NCBI GenBank assembly: GCA_963743575.1
Contig: CAVUQC010000008.1
Location: 1-64,000 of the forward strand
Source of the DNA: DASUPK01 sp963743575
Lineage (GTDB): Bacteria > Actinomycetota > Thermoleophilia > Solirubrobacterales > 70-9
Reading direction: 5' to 3'
DNA: 64,000 bases
In this document: piece by piece, positions 10,360-17,663 of the stretch
Layout of the letters: each line of letters begins with the position of its first letter
Numbering within the stretch: the first letter of the stretch is position 1
Notes under the pieces: generated by a model
Databases searched by the model: none
What the model saw: the letters and a program-made list of their open reading frames with translations, nothing else
Told to the model about the DNA's origin: nothing
Made by a program: the position numbers and the translations under genes

Positions 10360-11390
10360 CCCGGCGGGCAGGGGGCACCCAGCGGGGTCCGCGTCGCTCC
10401 GTTCACTCGGTAGCGCTGGATCATGCACTCGGTCGTATCGCCCTCGTCGGTGATCGAATAGCTGCCCAGCACGGTTCCGTCCCGGTGGGCCCCGAGGACC
10501 CCGTTGCGGACGTTGTCCCGGAACGAGGAGGCGTCCGTCCCGGCCCCGGCGACCGCCTGGAGGACCAGGCCCATCGCCTCGAAGCCGTAGGCGGCGTAGG
10601 CGCCCGGATTGCGGTGATAGCGCTGCGCGAACTGCGCAACGAAGCCCTTGCCCGGAAGGTTGCCGGGATCGAGTTGAGCACTGAGCTGATAGATCCGCCC
10701 ATCGACGGTCAATCGTCCCGAGGCGGGCTCGTAGGCAGCAGCCGCAGGCCCGGGCAATACCTCGACGCCGTGCCCCGTCGCCGCCGACTTGAACTCGGAG
10801 GCCGCCAGGTCCTGGAAGGCCGAACCGTCGGAGGTAACGGCGGCCTGTGTCGCACCGAGCTCCGAAACCCAGCTCGCGGCCGCGTCCACCACCACATCGT
10901 CCGCCGGGACCGTCCTGGCGAAGTTGGGCGAGCCCGAGGGCCGGTAGCGGTCCGGCGAGTCCGGATAGCCCGCGGCGGGCGCGGTCAAGTCAACTCCCCC
11001 GGCCCCTGGCGAGACCTGCACAAGGCCGGCGTCGTTCGTGATCGGCACCGATGCCCTGGTCGGCTCCGAATCCAGCTCGCCGATGTAGGCGGCCGCGGAT
11101 GAGTCCTGAACCGCCTGCCGGGCGTTGGCGCCGACGGTGACCGGATCCCAGACCCGCCCCTTGGCGTCATCGAGATAGGTGGCCTGCACGCGAATCGCGG
11201 CGGCCCGTCCCTGCGCTTGCTCCAGGGCCAGCCGGGCGCCGTCCGCGGCATCGCGGCCGTCGGCTCCCCGGGGACCGGTCAGCGGCAGGCTGACGTAGAC
11301 GGTCACCGGGGCTTCGATCGTTGCGCTGCCGGCGATGCCGCAGCCGGTGAAGGCCAGAGCGAGCAGCGCCGCAAGCGCCAGGCGGGGCAT
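10356..11390 (-). CDS. ABC-type branched-chain substrate-binding lipoprotein
   Basis: 344 residues with a lipoprotein signal: hydrophobic segment, lipobox LAFTGC, Cys17. The rest is a periplasmic-binding-protein type 1 fold of the LivJ/Peripla_BP_6 kind (VYVSLPLTGPRGADGRDAADGARLALEQ near the N-terminus; FVAQFAQRYHRNPGAYAAYGFEAM near the C-terminus). Such lipoproteins capture amino acids or related solutes for ABC importers. No permease or ATPase lies nearby, so it is orphan here. The gene follows pfkA by 8 bp and is probably co-transcribed with it. Confidence 0.82.
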   Translation of the reverse strand: MPRLALAALLALAFTGCGIAGSATIEAPVTVYVSLPLTGPRGADGRDAADGARLALEQAQGRAAAIRVQATYLDDAKGRVWDPVTVGANARQAVQDSSAAAYIGELDSEPTRASVPITNDAGLVQVSPGAGGVDLTAPAAGYPDSPDRYRPSGSPNFARTVPADDVVVDAAASWVSELGATQAAVTSDGSAFQDLAASEFKSAATGHGVEVLPGPAAAAYEPASGRLTVDGRIYQLSAQLDPGNLPGKGFVAQFAQRYHRNPGAYAAYGFEAMGLVLQAVAGAGTDASSFRDNVRNGVLGAHRDGTVLGSYSITDEGDTTECMIQRYRVNGATRTPLGAPCPPG

Positions 11391-11397
11391 TCGTGCG

Positions 11398-12423
11398 CTA
11401 ACCGAAAAAGACCTCGGCCTCGCGATAGAGCGACTCGGGAACCGTCTTCAGCTCCGCCGTCGCCTCCGAGAGGTCGACCAGCTCGATGTCCGTGCTCCGC
11501 AGCGACGTCATCTTTCCCCAGTCGCCGTTGTGGGCCGCGTCTATCGCGTGCAGGCCGAAACGGGTGGCCAAGACGCGATCGAAGGCCGTCGGGGTGCCGC
11601 CCCGCTGGATGTGCCCGAGGACGGTCGCGCGAGCCTCGTGACCGGTTCGCTGCTCGATCTCGCCCTCGAGCCAGTGGGCGATCCCGCCGAGGCGGACGTG
11701 GCCGAAGGCGTCGAGGGGAGCGTCGTCGGCGGAGGGGATGCCGCCCTTCGGAACCGCTCCCTCGGAGACCACCACGATCGGCGAATACTGGCTCTCGAAC
11801 CGGCGCACGATGTAGTCGCAGACCCTGTCGAGGTCGAATTCGATCTCCGGGATCAGGATGACGTTGGCTCCGCCCGAGAGGCCGGCATGGAACGCGATCC
11901 AGCCGGCATGGCGTCCCATCACCTCGCAGATCAGCGTGCGCTTGTGGCTTTCGGCCGTCGTGTGCAGCCGGTCGATCGCCGCCATGGCGATGTTGACCGC
12001 CGTGTCGAACCCGAAGGTGTAGTCCGTCGCGGAGAGGTCGTTATCGATCGTCTTCGGGACGCCGACGACATGCACGCCCTCCCCGTGGAGCTTGGCCGCC
12101 GCCCCGAGCGTGTCCTCGCCGCCGATCGCAATCAGGCCGTCGACGCCATCCGTCTTCAGGTTGTCTGCCAGCCGCTGCGGGCCGCCGTCCTCCTTGAACG
12201 GGTTGGTCCGAGACGAACCGAGAATGGTGCCCCCGCGAGGCAGGATCCCGCGCACCTCCGGGACCCCGAGTGGGAAGCCGAGCCGCTCCAACGGCCCGGC
12301 CCAGCCATTGCGATAGCCGACGAACTCGTGCCCATACTCCCCGACGCCCTTCCGCACGATCGCCCGAATCACCGCATTCAAACCGGGGCAGTCGCCTCCG
12401 CCGGTGAGCACGCCGATTCTCAC
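11398..12423 (-). CDS. pfkA: 6-phosphofructokinase, predicted PPi-dependent
   Basis: 341 residues from GTG 12423. The PFK fold is clear: LTGGGDCPGLNAVIRAIV (phosphate loop), PKTIDNDLSATDYTFGFDTA (catalytic TIDND), MGRHAGWIA, and LGHIQRGGTPTAFDR. At the position that sets phosphoryl donor the sequence reads GGED, giving Asp104, and the next site is Lys124 in PKTIDND. In characterised enzymes Gly104 goes with ATP, while Asp104 plus Lys124 goes with pyrophosphate. I therefore infer a reversible PPi-dependent enzyme. It leads the pfkA-lipoprotein pair. Confidence 0.9.
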   Translation of the reverse strand: MRIGVLTGGGDCPGLNAVIRAIVRKGVGEYGHEFVGYRNGWAGPLERLGFPLGVPEVRGILPRGGTILGSSRTNPFKEDGGPQRLADNLKTDGVDGLIAIGGEDTLGAAAKLHGEGVHVVGVPKTIDNDLSATDYTFGFDTAVNIAMAAIDRLHTTAESHKRTLICEVMGRHAGWIAFHAGLSGGANVILIPEIEFDLDRVCDYIVRRFESQYSPIVVVSEGAVPKGGIPSADDAPLDAFGHVRLGGIAHWLEGEIEQRTGHEARATVLGHIQRGGTPTAFDRVLATRFGLHAIDAAHNGDWGKMTSLRSTDIELVDLSEATAELKTVPESLYREAEVFFG

Positions 12424-12429
12424 GCGATC

Positions 12430-12435
12430 AATCTA
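12430..12435 (-). promoter_or_regulatory. TAGATT -10 hexamer of pfkA
   Basis: TANNNT on the minus strand, 6 nt before GTG 12423, without a Shine-Dalgarno; likely leaderless start. Confidence 0.5.
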
Positions 12436-12453
12436 GCGATGCGACGGCGGCGG

Positions 12454-12876
12454 TCAGCGCTCGGAGGCATCGACGCTCAGGACGGGCTTCACATCGACCA
12501 CGGGGGTGCCGTCGAGAGCCTCCAGGTTCCGCACCCGAAGCCGGCCGCCGTCCACCTCGGCGACCTCGATGCGGTGAAGCCCGATCGGGTTCGGACGGTG
12601 AGGAGAGCGGGTGGTGAACACACCCTCCGGCGGGCGCGAGGCATCGCCGCGGGGGTGGACGACGAGCACGTCCCGATCGGCCCGGTCGAGCCAGGTCAGG
12701 ATCAGCAGCTCATCGCCCTCCCGGATGTTCCCCAGCGCCTCGAGGACGTCGGGCTCGAATTCGATCCAAGCCTCGGGTGCGCCCTCATCGCCCTGCTTCG
12801 GGGCCGACGACGGGTCAGTCAGGGGCGACTCGACCTGGCCGATCGCCCGCAACTCGAATGTCCCATCCGGGTCCAC
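12454..12876 (-). CDS. trmO: tRNA (N6-threonylcarbamoyladenosine37-N6)-methyltransferase TrmO
   Basis: 140 residues from GTG 12876. TrmO (TsaA/YaeB family) methylates t6A at position 37 of tRNA using SAM. Visible family motifs are AIGQVESPL near the N-terminus, VFTTRSPHRPNPIGLHRIEV in the middle, and LDGTPVVDVKPVL at the end. The length is that of the short single-domain form. A TAGGCT hexamer 7 nt upstream overlaps the stop codon of the small gene at 12887. It lies 30 bp upstream of pfkA on the same strand. Confidence 0.88.
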   Translation of the reverse strand: MDPDGTFELRAIGQVESPLTDPSSAPKQGDEGAPEAWIEFEPDVLEALGNIREGDELLILTWLDRADRDVLVVHPRGDASRPPEGVFTTRSPHRPNPIGLHRIEVAEVDGGRLRVRNLEALDGTPVVDVKPVLSVDASER

Positions 12877-12883
12877 GGCTCCC

Positions 12884-12889
12884 AGCCTA
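12884..12889 (-). promoter_or_regulatory. TAGGCT -10 hexamer of trmO, overlapping an upstream stop codon
   Basis: TANNNT 7 nt before GTG 12876. Its first three bases are also the TAG stop (12889-12887) of the 32-residue peptide gene. Confidence 0.45.
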
Positions 12890-12985
12890 CGTGGATGCCC
12901 GCCGGACGCGATAGCGATGCCACAGCACGATGCCCAGCCGCACGATCAGCGGTCCGAAGCTGGCGATCAGGATGAGCGTGTCCAT
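12887..12985 (-). CDS. 32-residue membrane peptide divergent from marR
   Basis: A frame of 33 codons from ATG 12985 to TAG 12887: MDTLILIASFGPLIVRLGI, then VLWHRYRVRRAST. It has one strongly hydrophobic segment followed by a basic tail, the layout of a single-span peptide with cytoplasmic C-terminus. GGAAAGGAG lies 8 nt before the ATG, one of the strongest ribosome-binding sites in the window. It shares its upstream region and a 30-bp palindrome with marR, so MarR control is likely (inference). No known family recognised. Confidence 0.6.
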   Translation of the reverse strand: MDTLILIASFGPLIVRLGIVLWHRYRVRRAST

Positions 12986-13017
12986 CGAGGGTGCTCCTTT
13001 CCGTAGTCGACAGCTGC

Positions 13018-13047
13018 TACAATATCTATGAATTCAAAGGTAATCTA
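13018..13047. promoter_or_regulatory. 30-bp imperfect palindrome, candidate MarR operator
   Basis: AT-rich palindrome centred on GAATTC (13030-13035), with 22 of 30 positions symmetric. TACAAT at its left end suits a plus-strand -10; TAGATT at its right end (13047-13042) suits a minus-strand -10. Position and symmetry fit autoregulation by the adjacent MarR protein. Confidence 0.6.
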
Positions 13048-13053
13048 AAAGGT

Positions 13054-13506
13054 ATGTCCACAAGCAAAGACCAGCGCCGCGAGCGTCTCGGCACGGAGAT
13101 CTCGGCCCTGATGGGGGGGCTCGTCCGCAGCTTCCGCGGAGGGTTCGTCTCCTGCGCCAGCCGCCTCGGCCTGGGGCCCGGCGAGGCGCAGGCCCTCTGG
13201 CTGCTCAGCGACGCCGGGGACATGACCACGGGCGAACTCGCGCGGCGCCTCGACGTGGACCCCGCGAACGCCTCGACGCTGCTCACTCGCCTCGAAGGTC
13301 GTGGCCTGGTCCGGCGTCAGCCCGCACCACACGACCGACGAAGGCGGCTCGTCTCCCCCACCGCCAAGGGACGCGAGACCCGGCAGGCCCTGGCGCGCTG
13401 CATCGGCAGCCGCCGGGGAGGCTTCGAGGCATTGAGCACCGCGGAGTTGGCGACCTTCCGCGATCTGCTCCGCCGCGTCGCGGCGGATGACGAACCGGCC
13501 GGCTAG
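13054..13506 (+). CDS. MarR family transcriptional regulator
   Basis: 150 residues from ATG 13054 (MSTSKDQRRERLG). The winged helix is visible as LGLGPGEAQALWLLSDAG, MTTGELARRLDVDPANASTLLTRLEGRGLVRRQP and the wing HDRRRRLVSPTAKG. MarR dimers bind palindromes and release them on binding small phenolic or oxidant ligands. The upstream 30-bp palindrome and the divergent small membrane peptide make a compact regulator-target unit (inference). It ends on a CTAG shared with the convergent 54-residue peptide gene. Confidence 0.88.
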   Translation: MSTSKDQRRERLGTEISALMGGLVRSFRGGFVSCASRLGLGPGEAQALWLLSDAGDMTTGELARRLDVDPANASTLLTRLEGRGLVRRQPAPHDRRRRLVSPTAKGRETRQALARCIGSRRGGFEALSTAELATFRDLLRRVAADDEPAG

Positions 13507-13667
13507 GGCCGGGTGATCCAGTCGATCAGCGGCTGGGCGTAGCGGAGCAGGGCGCCCGTGAAGACGCCGCCGAGGAAGAGGATCGCGTCGACCGGACCCG
13601 GTATCCCGAGGGCATAGGCGATCACCATCACGCACGCGCCGAGGACTGTGAAGAGGATTACCTGCAC
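13503..13667 (-). CDS. 54-residue membrane peptide at the end of trpFBA
   Basis: Frame of 55 codons from GTG 13667 to TAG 13503, starting 10 bp after the trpA stop. Two hydrophobic segments are visible (VILFTVLGACVMVIAYALG and VDAILFLGGVFTGALL), then RYAQPLIDWITRP. Same strand and tight spacing imply co-transcription with trpF-trpB-trpA. I do not recognise a family; a small accessory membrane protein is the most that can be said. Its stop overlaps that of marR in a CTAG. Confidence 0.55.
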   Translation of the reverse strand: MQVILFTVLGACVMVIAYALGIPGPVDAILFLGGVFTGALLRYAQPLIDWITRP

Positions 13668-13677
13668 GGCCGGAAGC

Positions 13678-14499
13678 CTATCTGGAGAGCGCGGCGTGAG
13701 TTTCGTGCAGGAAGGCGCTGAGGCCGGCGACGGCCGCCTCGCGATCCGGAGCCTCGGCGACCTCGCGGACGAGGCGGGTGCCGATGATGACGCCGTCGGC
13801 GACCTTCCCGACGATGGCGGCCTGCTCTGCGGTGGAGATCCCGAAGCCGACCGCCACCGGGACGTCTGCCTCGTCCCGCGCCGCCGAGATCAGCTCGGCC
13901 AGTTCGTCCGGCAGCTCGGCTCGCTCGCCGGTGACGCCCACTGTCGAAACGAGATAGACGAATCCCTGAGCGCCGGCACAGATCCGGGTCCGGCGCTCGG
14001 CGGGGGTGGTGGGAGCGACGAGCGGGATCAGGACGAGGCCGTGGGCGACCAGCGCGTTTCCGATCGCACCCTGCTCCTCGAGCGGCAGGTCAGGGACGAT
14101 GACGCCGGCGGCCCCCGCCTCGGCTGCCACCGAGGCGAAGTTCTCGACCCCGCGCGCCAGAATCATGTTCGAGTAGGCCATCAGCGCGACCGGAATCCGG
14201 TCGGCGACCCGCGTACAGGTCTCGAGCACCGATTCGAGAGTCGCCCCGGCCTCCAGCGCCGCGGTGTCCGCAGCGTGGATGGTGGGGCCATCGGCGAGCG
14301 GGTCCGAGAACGGAACACCGAGCTCGATCAGGTCCGCTCCGGAATCGACGTAGGCATCGGCAACGGCGCCCGCCGTCTCCTGGTCGGGAAAGCCGCCCAT
14401 CATGTACGGCATCAGGGCGGTGCGGCCCTGTTCACGAGCGACGTCGAACGCGGCCTCGATCCGGGCCGCCCCGGTCTCGGTCGCGGTCCCGTCAGCCAT
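13678..14499 (-). CDS. trpA: Tryptophan synthase alpha chain
   Basis: 273 residues. Cleaves indole-3-glycerol phosphate to indole, which is channelled to TrpB. The catalytic region LIELGVPFSDPLADGPTIHA carries the family glutamate and aspartate; GIIVPDLPLEEQG-type and YLVSTVGVTGER motifs follow, and the phosphate site is VGFGISTAEQ. It overlaps trpB by 8 nt, so translation is coupled, and is third in the minus-strand order trpF-trpB-trpA. Confidence 0.95.
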   Translation of the reverse strand: MADGTATETGAARIEAAFDVAREQGRTALMPYMMGGFPDQETAGAVADAYVDSGADLIELGVPFSDPLADGPTIHAADTAALEAGATLESVLETCTRVADRIPVALMAYSNMILARGVENFASVAAEAGAAGVIVPDLPLEEQGAIGNALVAHGLVLIPLVAPTTPAERRTRICAGAQGFVYLVSTVGVTGERAELPDELAELISAARDEADVPVAVGFGISTAEQAAIVGKVADGVIIGTRLVREVAEAPDREAAVAGLSAFLHETHAALSR

Positions 14500-15667
14500 C
14501 GAGATCGGCGAGCTTGGAGGTCACCTCGTCCATGTCCTTGTCGCCGCGCCCGCTCAGCGTGAGCACGTCGTAGCCCTCGCCCCCACCGTTCTCGAAAAGC
14601 CAGGCGATCGCGTGGGCAGGCTCGAGCGCGGGGATGATCCCCTCCAGGCGCGCCAGCTCTCGGAACGCCCGCAGGGCCTCGACATCGGTGGCGGACTCGT
14701 ATGTCGCGCGGCCCGAATCTCGCAGGTGGGCGTGCTCCGGCCCCACGCCCGGGTAGTCGAGCCCGGCGGACACCGAATGGGCCTCGAGGATCTGGCCCTG
14801 ATCGTCGGCGAGCACCGACGAGAGCGCGCCGTGCAGGACGCCCGTGCTGCCCGCCACGAGCGAGGCGCCGTGGTGGCCGCTATCGAGCCCCTCGCCCGCC
14901 GCCTCGACGCCGATCAACTCCACCGGGTCGTCGAGGAACGCATGGAAGCTGCCGATCGCGTTGGAGCCGCCGCCGACGCACGCGATCACACGAGCCGGCA
15001 GCGCGCCCTCGGCGTCGAGCGCCTGCCTGCGCGCCTCGTCGCCGATCACACGCTGCAGGTCGCGGACGAGCGCGGGATAGGGGGCCGGGCCGACCACGGA
15101 CCCGATCACGTAGTGGGTGTCCTCGACCGATGCGACCCAGTCGCGGATCGCGGCGCTGACCGCCTCCTTCAAGGTCCGCGCACCCGCCTCAACCGGGATC
15201 ACCTCGGCACCGAGCAGCCGCATCCGCTCGACGTTGGGCGCCTGGCGGCGGATGTCCTCACTGCCCATGTAGACGGCACACTCGAGTCCGAACAGGGCGC
15301 ATGCGGTCGCTGTCGCGACGCCGTGCTGCCCCGCCCCGGTCTCGGCGATGATCCGCGTCTTCCCCATCCGGCGGGCAAGCAGCGCCTGACCGACCGCGTT
15401 GTTGATCTTGTGCGCTCCAGTGTGGGCGAGGTCCTCTCGCTTCAGGTAGACCCGCCTCCCCACCCGCTCGGAGAGGCGCTCAGCCAGGTACAGGGGCGTG
15501 GGCCTGCCGACGAAGTCGCGCAGCAGCACCGACAGCTCGGACTGGAAGCCCTCGTCCTCCCGCGCCTCGGCCCACGCCGCGCTGAGCTCGTCGAGCGCCG
15601 CGATCAGCGTCTCGGGAACGAACCGGCCCCCGTACGGGCCGAAGCGTTCCTCGACGACCGCCGTCAA
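14492..15667 (-). CDS. trpB: Tryptophan synthase beta chain
   Basis: 391 residues, normal length for TrpB1. PLP enzyme condensing indole with serine. The PLP lysine lies in HTGAHKINNAVGQALLA, the ammonium/indole channel region in AETGAGQHGVATATA, and the PLP-phosphate loop in CVGGGSNAIGSF. FGPYGGRFVPETL is the typical N-terminus. Overlaps trpF by 4 nt upstream and trpA by 8 nt downstream. Confidence 0.96.
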   Translation of the reverse strand: MTAVVEERFGPYGGRFVPETLIAALDELSAAWAEAREDEGFQSELSVLLRDFVGRPTPLYLAERLSERVGRRVYLKREDLAHTGAHKINNAVGQALLARRMGKTRIIAETGAGQHGVATATACALFGLECAVYMGSEDIRRQAPNVERMRLLGAEVIPVEAGARTLKEAVSAAIRDWVASVEDTHYVIGSVVGPAPYPALVRDLQRVIGDEARRQALDAEGALPARVIACVGGGSNAIGSFHAFLDDPVELIGVEAAGEGLDSGHHGASLVAGSTGVLHGALSSVLADDQGQILEAHSVSAGLDYPGVGPEHAHLRDSGRATYESATDVEALRAFRELARLEGIIPALEPAHAIAWLFENGGGEGYDVLTLSGRGDKDMDEVTSKLADLDG

Positions 15668-16350
15668 CCGGCCACCTCCTCAGCTTCGCTTCCGGGGGTG
15701 CCGGGTATGGGCGCGAACGGCTTGGCAACCCTGGAACCGGCCGCTTCCAGGAACGCCTCGACCTTGGCGGGGTCCTTGCGCCCGGGCTCCGCCTCCACCC
15801 CGCTGACCACGTCGACGGCGTACGGCTTCACCAGTTCGATCGCCCCGGCGACGTTCTCGGCCGTCAGGCCCCCGGCCAGGATCATCGGCACCTTCGAGCG
15901 ACGCTTGACCGCGAGGTCCCAGTCGAAGCTCTTGCCCGTCCCGCCGTGAATCCCGTGCCAGTAGGCGTCGAAGAGATGGAAGTCCGTGCGGAACGCCTCG
16001 GCGGCCTGGACGTCGGCGGGGCTGTTGATGCGCATCGCCTTGATCACCTTGGCGCCGGTGCGCCGACGCGCCTCGACGCAGAACGACGGACCCTCCTCCC
16101 CGTGGAACTGCAGCAGGGTGAGGTTCTCCCGCTCGGCGGCCTCGATCACTTCCTCGAGGGTCGAATTGACGAACACACCGGCGATCTCGCAGCGGCGCTT
16201 CAGGGCCGCTGCGATCTCCTCGGCGACGTCCGGCTTCACGTAGCGCGGACTGTCAGGGTGGTGGATCAACCCGATCGCCCAGGCGCCGAGGCTCGCCGCG
16301 TGCTCCGCGTCGGCGAGGTTCGTCATTCCGCACACCTTGACCTTGGCCAT
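15664..16350 (-). CDS. trpF: Phosphoribosylanthranilate isomerase
   Basis: 228 residues from ATG 16350. TIM-barrel enzyme converting phosphoribosylanthranilate to CdRP. The catalytic cysteine is in KVKVCGMTNLADA at the N-terminus; LLQFHGEEGPSFC, ILAGGLTAENV and DVVSGVEAEPGRKD (with catalytic Asp and the phosphate loop) complete the pattern. It is first in the trpF-trpB-trpA unit and has its own TACCCT hexamer 6 nt before the ATG. This unit is separated from trpE-G-D-C by about 3.7 kb. Confidence 0.94.
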   Translation of the reverse strand: MAKVKVCGMTNLADAEHAASLGAWAIGLIHHPDSPRYVKPDVAEEIAAALKRRCEIAGVFVNSTLEEVIEAAERENLTLLQFHGEEGPSFCVEARRRTGAKVIKAMRINSPADVQAAEAFRTDFHLFDAYWHGIHGGTGKSFDWDLAVKRRSKVPMILAGGLTAENVAGAIELVKPYAVDVVSGVEAEPGRKDPAKVEAFLEAAGSRVAKPFAPIPGTPGSEAEEVAG

Positions 16351-16356
16351 GCGACA

Positions 16357-16362
16357 AGGGTA
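16357..16362 (-). promoter_or_regulatory. TACCCT -10 hexamer of trpF
   Basis: TANNNT 6 nt before ATG 16350 with no Shine-Dalgarno, so trpFBA has its own leaderless promoter. Confidence 0.5.
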
Positions 16363-16405
16363 GGCGGATTCCCATTTCTTCCATGCGAGCAGGCATTCCG
16401 GGAAG

Positions 16406-16411
16406 TAGGCT
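16406..16411 (+). promoter_or_regulatory. TAGGCT -10 hexamer of cfa
   Basis: TANNNT 7 nt before ATG 16419, no Shine-Dalgarno. It supports 16419 as the start rather than the upstream ATG 16383. Confidence 0.5.
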
Positions 16412-16418
16412 CCCGTCG

Positions 16419-17663
16419 ATGACCGCGATCGAGTCGGCGTCCAGGCGACTGGCTCTCGGCGCTTTCTCCCGAATGCGCGGCGGCCGCCTGGACTTGATCG
16501 AACCAGATGGCCGGAAGCTTGGCTTCGGAGATCCCGACTCGGATCTCAGCGCGACCGTCGAGATCCGATCCCCCGCCTTCTACCGGGCCTTGCACGGCGG
16601 GAGCGTCGGCCTGGGCGAGTCCTATCGCGATGGCCTCTGGGACTGCGACGACCTGGTCGGCCTCATGCGGATCGCGGTGCGCAACCTGGGGCCGCTCGAC
16701 CGCCTCCGGGGCAGACTCCACCCGATCCTCTCTCCGCTCCAGCGCACCCTGTGGCGGGTGCCCCGCAACAGCAAGCGGGCGGCTCGCCGCCACATCTCGG
16801 CGCACTACGACCTCGGCAACGATCTCTTCGCGCTCTACCTGGACGAGTCGATGATGTACTCGTCTGCCGTCTTCCCGGATCCCGAGGCGGGCCTCGCCGA
16901 GGCGCAGCGCAACCGCTTGGAGCGCATCTGCCAGGCGCTCGAGCTGGGTCCGGACGATCATCTGCTTGAGATCGGCACGGGCTGGGGCGCAATGGCGACC
17001 CATGCCGCCGCCAACTACGGCTGCCGGGTGACCACCACGACGATCTCCACCGAGCAACGCGAGGGCGCCCTGCGGCGGATCGCCGACGCGGGCGTCGAGG
17101 ACCGCGTCAACGTGCTGCTCGAGGACTACCGGGACCTCCGCGGCCGCTACACCAAGCTCGTCTCGCTCGAGATGATCGAGGCGGTCGGCTGGCAGTACTT
17201 CGAGGAGTACTTCCGCCGCTGCTCTGAGCTGCTCGAGCCCGATGGCCTCTTCTTCCTGCAGGCGATCGCGATCGACGACCGGCTCTATGAACAGGAGAAG
17301 GCGACCCGGAGCTTCTCCAACAAGCTGATCTTCCCCGGCGGCTGCCTGCCGTCGGTCGAGCTGATCCAGCGATGCATCGCGCAGGAGACCGACATGAGCA
17401 CGATCTGGCTGGAGGAGATCGGCGCCCACTATGCGCGCACGCTCGAGCTCTGGCGGGAGCGCTTCCGAGCCAATGCGGACCTCGCAGCCGAACTCGGCTA
17501 TGACGAGCCGTTCCGCCGTCTCTGGACACTCTGGCTGGCGATGAGCGAAGCCGGCTTCCGCGAACGGCGCCTGCGGGATGTGCAGGTCGTCTTCGCGAAG
17601 CCCCAACACTCGACTAGGGTCACGGAAGACGAATGGCAGAGGGTGACGGCAAGACAGTTCTAG
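16419..17663 (+). CDS. Cyclopropane-fatty-acyl-phospholipid synthase family protein
   Basis: 414 residues from ATG 16419 (MTAIESASRRLALG). SAM-dependent methyltransferase acting on unsaturated phospholipid acyl chains at the membrane. The family core reads HISAHYDLGNDLFALYLDESMMYSSAVF, then SAM loop LLEIGTGWGAMATHAA, TTTISTEQ, LVSLEMIEAVGWQYFEEYF and the bicarbonate/active region around TRSFSNKLIFPGGCLPS. Whether it makes cyclopropane or methyl-branched products cannot be read. The reductase gene starts 31 nt before its stop, so they are probably co-expressed. Confidence 0.9.
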   Translation: MTAIESASRRLALGAFSRMRGGRLDLIEPDGRKLGFGDPDSDLSATVEIRSPAFYRALHGGSVGLGESYRDGLWDCDDLVGLMRIAVRNLGPLDRLRGRLHPILSPLQRTLWRVPRNSKRAARRHISAHYDLGNDLFALYLDESMMYSSAVFPDPEAGLAEAQRNRLERICQALELGPDDHLLEIGTGWGAMATHAAANYGCRVTTTTISTEQREGALRRIADAGVEDRVNVLLEDYRDLRGRYTKLVSLEMIEAVGWQYFEEYFRRCSELLEPDGLFFLQAIAIDDRLYEQEKATRSFSNKLIFPGGCLPSVELIQRCIAQETDMSTIWLEEIGAHYARTLELWRERFRANADLAAELGYDEPFRRLWTLWLAMSEAGFRERRLRDVQVVFAKPQHSTRVTEDEWQRVTARQF

